Shown: positions 1 to 4,681 of the stretch, one piece after another
Position numbering within the stretch: position 1 is the first letter of the stretch
How the letters are laid out: the number at the start of each line of letters is the position of its first letter
Assembly (NCBI GenBank): GCA_031277045.1
Contig: JAISLX010000028.1
Span: 1 to 9,236, forward strand
Reading direction: 5' to 3'
DNA from: Treponema sp.
GTDB taxonomy: Bacteria; Spirochaetota; Spirochaetia; Treponematales; Breznakiellaceae
Length of the DNA stretch: 9,236 nt
Translations under genes and position numbers: made by a program
The notes under the pieces: model-generated
The model's input: the letters and a program-made list of their open reading frames with translations, nothing else
Told to the model about the DNA's origin: nothing
Database searches by the model: none

Positions 1-2
1 CA

Positions 3-104
3 GCGGGGTATTGAAGATTTCTCCTTGAAATATTTGCGTATGCGGGGGAACAAATCCCCCGCACCCCCAGGTTCACGCCCCAAGGGGCGGGGTATTAAAC
101 CCGC
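3..104. repeat. GC-rich palindromic repeat element at the broken end of the MFS gene
   Basis: The stretch contains three hairpins. The first is a perfect 8-bp stem (41-48 with 56-63) around a 7-base loop. The second is the near-perfect palindrome CGCCCCAAGGGGCG (76-89). The third is a 5-bp stem (87-91 with 100-104). The 10-mer GCGGGGTATT occurs at 3-12 and again at 87-96, so the element is bounded by a short direct repeat. It lies immediately downstream of a minus-strand transporter that ends prematurely. Its base composition differs from that gene, so it may be an inserted REP- or MITE-like unit. No transposase or clear target duplication is visible, and the left boundary may lie outside the window. 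Confidence 0.55.
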
Positions 105-105
105 T

Positions 106-852
106 TTATGAAATAAAAATCTGTTTGCGGGCGCCGTAAAACACCTCCAGCATATAATATTTGGTAAATTTCCGGGCAAAGTAGAAACGCTGCCGCTTTA
201 CCTTGATCTCCGATTCCCGCAGCGCGGCAACGGTAACCAGGGCCCCCAGCATCAAAGTCAGGGAAACGGCAAAAACAATTTGGAAGGGAAAAATATCGAA
301 GCGGGTAAAGCCCAGCCGGGCGCTGACGGCGAAAAAAGCGGTAACCGCCACAAAGCCCGCGATATTCCCGATATGCCCCAGGGCCCCAGTAATTCCCAGG
401 ATCGCGCCCCCCTTCCCTTCCGCCGCCAGATTCAGGGAAATAGTGGTACGCACGGGCATAATCACATGCTCCCCGACGCTGAATATCACCATAAAAACAA
501 CAACGGGGAACAGCGCCCTTCCGGGAGGATCCCAAGCGGGCATAGCGCAGGCAAGAAGACCGGCTAGGCCTGCCGCCATAAAACCTATGCCGATTTTGAA
601 AACCTTGATCTCGGTAAAGCGGTACATCGCGGCCAGGATCAGCACCACCAGGAGCCCCGGGGTCTCCCTGAAAAATTCGACAATCCCGCGCTGAAAGGCG
701 CTGATCCTGACGATGTCCGCCAGGTAGTTGTCCTGAATACCCCGGTAAAAACCATAACTAACGCCGAAAAGGGTCAGAACGCCCAAAAAGCGGCCCGGTT
801 TAACCCCTTCCTTAAAAGCGCCTTTTGCAAGTAAAAAACGAGGCAAAGCCAT
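106..852 (-). CDS. MFS-type transporter, N-terminal half only (probably truncated)
   Basis: The 248-residue product has six hydrophobic segments, at roughly residues 22-40, 63-78, 85-105, 113-132, 150-175 and 188-211. A basic, aromatic cytoplasmic stretch follows (217-244, containing KVKRQRFYFARKF). This is the usual N-terminal bundle plus central loop of a major facilitator protein, a family normally of about 400-450 residues and twelve helices. The frame stops with TAA just where helix 7 should begin, and a GC-rich palindromic repeat starts right there. I therefore infer truncation by insertion or deletion; the missing half could lie beyond the left edge. The start at 852 is chosen because an AGGGA sequence lies about 10 bases upstream and the first helix begins near residue 22. 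The substrate cannot be told from sequence. The other frames across this region are shadows. Confidence 0.7.
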   Translation of the reverse strand: MALPRFLLAKGAFKEGVKPGRFLGVLTLFGVSYGFYRGIQDNYLADIVRISAFQRGIVEFFRETPGLLVVLILAAMYRFTEIKVFKIGIGFMAAGLAGLLACAMPAWDPPGRALFPVVVFMVIFSVGEHVIMPVRTTISLNLAAEGKGGAILGITGALGHIGNIAGFVAVTAFFAVSARLGFTRFDIFPFQIVFAVSLTLMLGALVTVAALRESEIKVKRQRFYFARKFTKYYMLEVFYGARKQIFIS

Positions 853-887
853 AAACGAGATCCCTGTTCAAACAATGGACTTGTTCG

Positions 888-922
888 ATAACCCGGTTGG
901 TTATCTGCCAACCAAAGGTTGG
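888..922. repeat. Three overlapping, mutually exclusive short hairpins
   Basis: ATAACC (888-893) pairs with GGTTAT (899-904). GGTTGG (895-900) pairs with CCAACC (908-913). The same CCAACC can instead pair with GGTTGG at 917-922. Each is a perfect 6-bp stem, and they compete for the same bases. The stretch lies 36-70 bases upstream of the transporter start, in what would be its leader or promoter. It could be a switchable RNA structure or a decayed repeat; nothing seen decides between these. Confidence 0.35.
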
Positions 923-935
923 TTCCAAGTCTCCC

Positions 936-971
936 AAAAAACACGGATTTTTGACAAAATCCATGTTTTTT
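936..971. repeat. 16-bp AT-rich stem-loop, terminator-like on both strands
   Basis: Bases 936-951 pair with 956-971 as a 16-bp stem with one mismatch (944 against 963) and the 4-base loop TGAC. The outer arms are A6 and T6, so a U-run would follow the stem on either strand, as in a bidirectional intrinsic terminator. However, it sits upstream of two divergent genes, where no terminator is needed. A dispersed palindromic repeat is the alternative reading. Confidence 0.5.
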
Positions 972-987
972 GTTGTTTTTAAGCGGT

Positions 988-1019
988 GGTTGTTCAAAAA
1001 CTGGAGTTTCTGAACAACT
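988..1019. repeat. Dispersed inverted repeat, copy 1
   Basis: The arm GTTGTTCAAAAACT (989-1002) pairs with AGTTTCTGAACAAC (1005-1018), with one mismatch and a 2-base centre. The outermost 988/1019 pair is a G-T wobble. The right arm shares the 11-mer GTTTCTGAACA with a second hairpin at 2030-2058. The flank AACTCTAAT followed by CTGTA is also seen next to the hairpins at 1985-2058. The shared pieces indicate one dispersed repeat family flanking the FKBP gene. Confidence 0.6.
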
Positions 1020-1132
1020 CTAATCTGTACGGCCATACGGCCGCGGAAAACCCGCATGAGTATACGGTATCCGCGGTAAAGAAAACAGGCCCCCGGGTTT
1101 TCCCCGCGCGTAAACAAACGCCGCGTTTTGGG

Positions 1133-1169
1133 CGGACATGTCCGGCAAACCGGGTTTCAGGATATGTCC
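1133..1169. promoter_or_regulatory. Paired dyad sites upstream of the FKBP promoter (operator or hairpin)
   Basis: CGGACATGTCCG (1133-1144) is a perfect 12-base palindrome. GGATATGTCC (1160-1169) is a one-mismatch version of its core GGACATGTCC. Their centres, 1138.5 and 1164.5, are 26 bases apart. The nearer site abuts the predicted -35 box. If transcription starts near 1206, the sites lie near -41 and -67, typical activator positions. Alternatively, in RNA 1134-1143 could pair with 1160-1169 over 10 bp including one G-U pair, but only if transcription started further upstream. Confidence 0.4.
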
Positions 1170-1170
1170 A

Positions 1171-1199
1171 TTGAAAGAAGGAAGAATAACGGCTATCCT
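1171..1199 (+). promoter_or_regulatory. Predicted sigma70-type promoter of the FKBP gene
   Basis: TTGAAA (1171-1176, 5 of 6 consensus) is followed by a 17-base spacer and TATCCT (1194-1199, 4 of 6). The start codon lies at 1206, six bases after the -10 box. Transcription would therefore begin at or next to the ATG, giving a leaderless mRNA. The AAGGAAG inside the spacer (1178-1184) is about 21 bases from the ATG, too far to act as a normal ribosome binding site. Confidence 0.4.
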
Positions 1200-1205
1200 G
1201 TTTGC

Positions 1206-1913
1206 ATGAAACATGTAAAACACTGTGGTATAAAAAAATACGCTGTTCCTGTCCTTGGCCTGATGCTGGCATCTTCGCTTTACGGGCAGACGGCGGACGC
1301 GGCCGGCGCGGACAAGACGGATCGGGGCTATGCCTACGGTCTTGTTATCGGTTCCGAACTAAAAAACGCGGGGCTTGAATTCGACTACGACGCTATTTCC
1401 CAGGGCATACGGGACGCCTTCGAGGGGCGGGATTCCCGCTTTACGCTGGACGAGGCGGTCGCCCTGCTCCAGCAAAGCTACGCGGTCGTCATGGAACGGC
1501 AGACGGAAGAGAACCGCCTGAAAGAAATTCAGTTTCTTGAGGAAAACGGGAAGCGCGGCGGGGTTATCACCACCGAAAGCGGACTTCAGTACGAGGTTCT
1601 TCGCGCGGAAGGAAGGGAAAAACCACATTCCCGGTCCGTGGTCCGGGTTAACTACGAGGGGACTTTTACCGACGGAACGGTCTTTGATTCCAGCTTCGAG
1701 CGCGGGGAACCATCGGACATTCCCCTCAATATGGTAATCCCCGGCTGGAGCGAAGGGCTCCGTCTGATGGGAGTGGGAGATATCTACACCCTGTACATTC
1801 CTTCCCGCCTGGGTTACGGCGAAGAAGGCGCCCAAACAATTGCCCCCTACACGCCTCTGATCTTCAAGGTGGAACTCCTGGAAATACTGGAAGGGGAAGG
1901 GGAAGAAGGCTAA
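1206..1913 (+). CDS. Exported FKBP-type peptidyl-prolyl cis-trans isomerase (FkpA/Mip-like)
   Basis: The 235-residue product is a rotamase that speeds cis-trans isomerisation of X-Pro bonds in proteins outside the cytoplasm. Residues 1-32 form a signal peptide: basic start, hydrophobic stretch 12-27, possible cleavage after Ala32 (ADA). No lipobox cysteine is present. Residues 40-125 resemble the helical N-terminal dimerisation domain of FkpA/Mip proteins. Residues 142-228 are the FKBP domain. It keeps the expected pocket residues Tyr150, Phe160-Asp161, Val177-Ile178, Trp181 (VIPGW), Tyr204 and Phe220. An aromatic usually found near 172 is Ile. Start choice: ATG 1206 gives a clean signal peptide, while ATGs at 1128 and 1164 in frame would add a polar extension before it. 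No Shine-Dalgarno fits 1206, which agrees with a leaderless transcript. The acidic tail GEGEEG is unremarkable. Confidence 0.88.
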   Translation: MKHVKHCGIKKYAVPVLGLMLASSLYGQTADAAGADKTDRGYAYGLVIGSELKNAGLEFDYDAISQGIRDAFEGRDSRFTLDEAVALLQQSYAVVMERQTEENRLKEIQFLEENGKRGGVITTESGLQYEVLRAEGREKPHSRSVVRVNYEGTFTDGTVFDSSFERGEPSDIPLNMVIPGWSEGLRLMGVGDIYTLYIPSRLGYGEEGAQTIAPYTPLIFKVELLEILEGEGEEG

Positions 1914-1984
1914 CCCGCCCCGGGGGCCGCCGCGCCGCCTGTACGCCCCCGCGGTATTCAAAGCTATCGCGGATAATTCAAAGA

Positions 1985-2020
1985 AGTTTGTCCATAATGT
2001 GTCTACATTATGGACAAACT
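1985..2020. repeat. Perfect 16-bp stem-loop downstream of the FKBP gene
   Basis: Bases 1985-2000 pair perfectly with 2005-2020 around the 4-base loop GTCT. It lies 72 bases after the FKBP stop. No T-run follows, so it is not a classical intrinsic terminator, though it could stabilise the mRNA 3' end. It is followed directly by the 12-base palindrome CTCTAATTAGAG (2019-2030). The flanking AACTCTAAT is shared with the repeat at 988-1019, which suggests membership of the same dispersed repeat family. Confidence 0.6.
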
Positions 2021-2029
2021 CTAATTAGA

Positions 2030-2058
2030 GCTGTAGAAACTTTTGGTTTCTGAACAGC
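2030..2058. repeat. Dispersed inverted repeat, copy 2 (with a 2-base arm deletion)
   Basis: GCTGT-AGAAAC (2030-2040) pairs with GTTTCT-GA-ACAGC (2046-2058), leaving a 2-base bulge and a 5-base loop. The right arm carries the same GTTTCTGAACA 11-mer as copy 1 at 1006-1016. The bulge is what would result from losing TC from an ancestral CTGTTCAGAAAC left arm, so this looks like a slightly decayed copy. Confidence 0.5.
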
Positions 2059-2081
2059 AGGCATTAAAAACAGATCATGGT

Positions 2082-2114
2082 ACTACAACTATCACCGGTT
2101 GAGTAGTTTTTTTT
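2082..2114 (+). terminator. Intrinsic terminator, probably ending the FKBP transcript
   Basis: ACTACAAC (2082-2089) pairs with GTTG (2098-2101) and TAGT (2104-2107) around an 8-base loop, with a 2-base AG bulge. A run of eight Ts follows (2107-2114). This is the only stem plus T-run after the FKBP gene on the plus strand. Its descending arm overlaps the predicted -35 box of the next gene. The stem is short and AU-rich, so efficiency may be modest; partial read-through into the EF-G2 gene is possible. Confidence 0.5.
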
Positions 2115-2127
2115 AAATCTCTATTAT
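2099..2127 (+). promoter_or_regulatory. Predicted sigma70-type promoter of the EF-G2 gene
   Basis: TTGAGT (2099-2104) is followed by a 17-base spacer and TATTAT (2122-2127, 5 of 6 consensus). The start codon at 2136 is eight bases past the -10 box, so the expected start of transcription falls within about two bases of the ATG. No Shine-Dalgarno sequence lies between the T-run and the ATG. The -35 box sits in the terminator stem of the upstream gene, so terminator and promoter are interleaved. Confidence 0.45.
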
Positions 2128-2135
2128 TATCCATT

Positions 2136-4166
2136 ATGTTAAGCAAGATGCGGAACATCGGCATTATGGCCCATATTGACGCGGGAAAAACCACCACTAC
2201 CGAGAGGATCCTCTACTATACCGGCAAAAGCCACCGCATCGGCGAGGTGGACGACGGCGAAGCCATTATGGACTGGATGGAGCAGGAACAGGAGCGGGGG
2301 ATTACCATCCAGAGCGCCGCCACCACGGCATGGTGGAACGGCCACCAGATCAACATTATCGACACCCCCGGGCATGTGGACTTTATCGCCGAAGTAGAAC
2401 GGTCCCTGCGGGTACTGGACGGGGCGGTCGCCATATTTGACGCGGTTCACGGCGTGGAACCCCAGACCGAGACAGTCTGGCATCAGGCGGAACGGTACCA
2501 CGTACCCTGTATCGGCTATGTTAACAAAATGGACCGGCCGGGGGCGGATTTTTTTCAGGTTCTGGAGGATGTAAAGGCAAAACTGAATATTCCCACCGCC
2601 CCCATTCAGATACCTATCGGCAAAGAGGGGGCATTTGAGGGGATTATCGATCTTATCACGATGGAAGAGATCCGCTGGGACGGCCCCGAGGGGGAACAGC
2701 TTATTCGCGGCCCCATCGGCGCGGAACGGGAAGCCCTGGCCGCCGAGTGGCGGGACAAGCTTATCGACGTACTCTCGGCTGTTTCCGACCTGGTAACCGA
2801 ACAGTACCTGGGCGGCGGAACGGTCGGCGCGGAACTTGTAAAAAAAGAACTGCGGAAGGCGTCTCTTTCCCGTGCCCTGATGCCCATGCTGGCGGGGGCC
2901 TCCCGCCGGAATATGGGAGTTCAGCCCCTCATTGACGCCGTGGTCGATTACCTCCCCGCCCCCGACGAGACAATTCCCGCGGCGGGGTACCATCTGAAAA
3001 AAGAGGCGGATATTCCGGTTCCCTGCGATCCCAAGGGCGCTCCCCTGGGCCTGGTGTTCAAAATTCAGAACGACCGGGAAGCGGGCAGCCTGTGTTACGT
3101 CAGAATGTATTCCGGAATCCTAAAACCGGGCGCGGTGGTTTACAACATAGGAAAACGGAAACGTGAGCGGGCCAACCGTGTCTTGAGGATGCACTCGAAC
3201 AAATCGGAACCCCTGGAAGAGCTGGCCGCCGGGGATATTGGGGTTATCATCGGGATGAAGCTGGCCCAGACCGGCGATACTATCGGCAGCGAGGGCTGGC
3301 CGGTAATTCTGGAGAAAATGTCGTTTCCCGAACCGGTCATTTCCGTTTCCGTGGAGCCCGGAAACCTTTCCGAGCGGGAAAAACTCAACGAGGCGCTGGC
3401 CCTGCTTTCCCGGGAAGACCCCACGTTTACCACGAAGGAAAGCGAGGAAACCGGCCAGCTTATCATCTCCGGCATGGGAGAACTGCACCTGGACGTGCTG
3501 GTAACCCGGATACAAAAGGAATACGGCCTTCAGGCGAATATTGGAAACCCCCAGGTAACTTACCGGGAATCGGTGGGTAAATCCGTTGAATGGACCGAAC
3601 GTTATTCCCGTGTTGTCGCGGGAAAGGAAAACAGCGCCGAATTGTCGTTAAAAGTAGAGGGCCTGGAACGGGGATCGGGAAACCGGTATGTCAACGCCGT
3701 CAAGGACCGGGATGTGCCTCGGGCCATTTACGATGCGGTGGAACGGGGTATCCTGGGGGCCTTTAATTCCGGCATCGTCCTGGGGTATCCCTGTATCGAC
3801 GTGGGAGTAACGCTCACGGCCCTAAAGTATTCGGAACTAACCGGAACCGAATTCGCCTTTGAAGCCTGCGCCAGCATGGGTTTTGACGAAGCCTGCCGTA
3901 ACGCGGAGCCCGTCCTGCTGGAACCTATCATGGCGGTAAACTTTACGTCCCCCCACGAGTTTGTGGGAGACGTGATGAACCTGATAACGGCGCGGGGCGG
4001 CCAGGTACTCAGCATGGATTCCCGGCCCGGTTCCGATCACGTAAAGGCCCACGCGCCCATGTCCAGAATGTTCGGCTTTATGACCGCCCTGCGAAGCGCG
4101 AGCCAGGGCCGGGCCGGTTTCACCATGGAATTTTCCCACTTCGAGAAAAAAGCGGAGCCCAGGTAG
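2136..4166 (+). CDS. fusA: Elongation factor G, spirochaetal EF-G2 type (ribosome recycling)
   Basis: This 676-residue translational GTPase has all the switch motifs: P-loop AHIDAGKT (12-19), RGITI (54-58), DTPGH (76-80) and NKMD (130-133). Domain II and the C-terminal EF-G domains follow, ending at the LLEPIM...MFG..T.LRS region. The YYTGKSH and [13 protein letters not shown] signatures resemble the second spirochaetal EF-G (spdEFG2) rather than spdEFG1. The Borrelia burgdorferi spdEFG2 is known to act with RRF in ribosome recycling and not in translocation. Here the domain IV tip reads KYSELTGT (564-571) where canonical EF-G has YHDVDSS. Ser566 thus replaces the histidine important for translocation, consistent with a recycling role. 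There is no Shine-Dalgarno sequence. Met5 (2148) is an alternative start and also lacks one. The gene converges with the ParB-like gene, 47 bases away. Confidence 0.92.
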   Translation: MLSKMRNIGIMAHIDAGKTTTTERILYYTGKSHRIGEVDDGEAIMDWMEQEQERGITIQSAATTAWWNGHQINIIDTPGHVDFIAEVERSLRVLDGAVAIFDAVHGVEPQTETVWHQAERYHVPCIGYVNKMDRPGADFFQVLEDVKAKLNIPTAPIQIPIGKEGAFEGIIDLITMEEIRWDGPEGEQLIRGPIGAEREALAAEWRDKLIDVLSAVSDLVTEQYLGGGTVGAELVKKELRKASLSRALMPMLAGASRRNMGVQPLIDAVVDYLPAPDETIPAAGYHLKKEADIPVPCDPKGAPLGLVFKIQNDREAGSLCYVRMYSGILKPGAVVYNIGKRKRERANRVLRMHSNKSEPLEELAAGDIGVIIGMKLAQTGDTIGSEGWPVILEKMSFPEPVISVSVEPGNLSEREKLNEALALLSREDPTFTTKESEETGQLIISGMGELHLDVLVTRIQKEYGLQANIGNPQVTYRESVGKSVEWTERYSRVVAGKENSAELSLKVEGLERGSGNRYVNAVKDRDVPRAIYDAVERGILGAFNSGIVLGYPCIDVGVTLTALKYSELTGTEFAFEACASMGFDEACRNAEPVLLEPIMAVNFTSPHEFVGDVMNLITARGGQVLSMDSRPGSDHVKAHAPMSRMFGFMTALRSASQGRAGFTMEFSHFEKKAEPR

Positions 4167-4213
4167 ATCGCGCAAAGCGCCAGCGGTATGAACCGGGCCT
4201 TCCGGTCAAGGCG

Positions 4214-4606
4214 CTACTCCCCGGTTCGGAACAGCCTTTTGAAAAACCCGGCCAGCCAGCGAAAAAAACGGCGAAAGGGGCCGGGGTTCCGCAGACGGAA
4301 AAGCCGCCGGGAGGCTTCACCGGATTCTTCGGGGTTAAAATCCTGGCGCCGCAGGTTCTCCTCCACCTCGTATTCCAGCGGGGAAATTCCATCGGGAATA
4401 TCGGCGACTACCGCGTTGATTGTCCGCCAGCCCAGGGATTTGGCCGCTTCCAGCCGTCTGCCGCCGGCGATAAGCACGTTCTTTTTGCTTATCACGATGG
4501 GGCTTATCTGTCCGAATTTCCTCAAACTTTCCGCCAGGGCCGCGATATCCCCCATGTCCCGGCGAATCCGGTTTTTAACAACAATGTCTTCAATCGGAGT
4601 CTGCAT
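4214..4606 (-). CDS. Small ParB/Srx-fold protein with an amphipathic C-terminal tail
   Basis: The 130-residue protein carries the ParB N-terminal (Srx-like) domain. An IAALAESLRKFGQISPIVI segment (21-39) is followed by LIAGGRRLEAAKSLG (45-59) and EENLRRQDFNPEE (82-94). The last two correspond to the GERR and ENLQR boxes that bind CTP in ParB. The GERR glutamate is glycine here (Gly49). There is no helix-turn-helix and no dimerisation domain, so it is not a chromosome-partitioning ParB. The last 20 residues alternate aromatic and basic side chains (FRRFFRWLAGFFKRLF), typical of a membrane-binding amphipathic helix. The start has a GAGG four bases upstream. It lies 75 bases downstream of the PBP gene on the same strand and is probably cotranscribed. 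Its role is unknown; nucleotide-dependent membrane association is inference. Confidence 0.8.
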   Translation of the reverse strand: MQTPIEDIVVKNRIRRDMGDIAALAESLRKFGQISPIVISKKNVLIAGGRRLEAAKSLGWRTINAVVADIPDGISPLEYEVEENLRRQDFNPEESGEASRRLFRLRNPGPFRRFFRWLAGFFKRLFRTGE

Positions 4607-4681
4607 ATCCCCTCACTCAAACAGCGGATTGGACAAACCCCGGCCGCTGCCGGTCCGCCAATCACCGGTCCGCGCGCCGGT

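Larger units (their letters stand above)
853..1205. other. Divergent intergenic region rich in inverted repeats
   Basis: There is no credible gene in these 353 bases between the minus-strand transporter and the plus-strand FKBP gene. From left to right they hold overlapping hairpins at 888-922, a long AT-rich stem-loop at 936-971, a 14-bp near-perfect inverted repeat at 988-1019, a 5-bp stem at 1030-1043, and a 7-bp inverted repeat CCGCGGA/TCCGCGG (1041-1047 and 1070-1076). A GAAAAC/GTTTTC pair (1081-1086 and 1097-1102), dyads at 1133-1169 and a promoter-like sequence at 1171-1199 follow. The short translated frames here have no family resemblance. Confidence 0.6.

Noticed and set aside
1128..1205. 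Longer FKBP start at ATG 1128 or ATG 1164
   Set aside because: The extra 14-26 residues are polar, precede a normal signal peptide, and have no well-spaced ribosome binding site; they also overlap the promoter and dyads.
2139..2993. Long minus-strand frame antisense to the EF-G gene
   Set aside because: Shadow of a GC-rich coding region, with no membrane, signal or domain pattern; the plus-strand product is unambiguous.
4170..4206. Bidirectional terminator between the convergent EF-G2 and ParB-like genes
   Set aside because: Only a 4-bp GCGC pair and a 5-bp ACCGG/CCGGT stem are visible, with no T-run on either strand.
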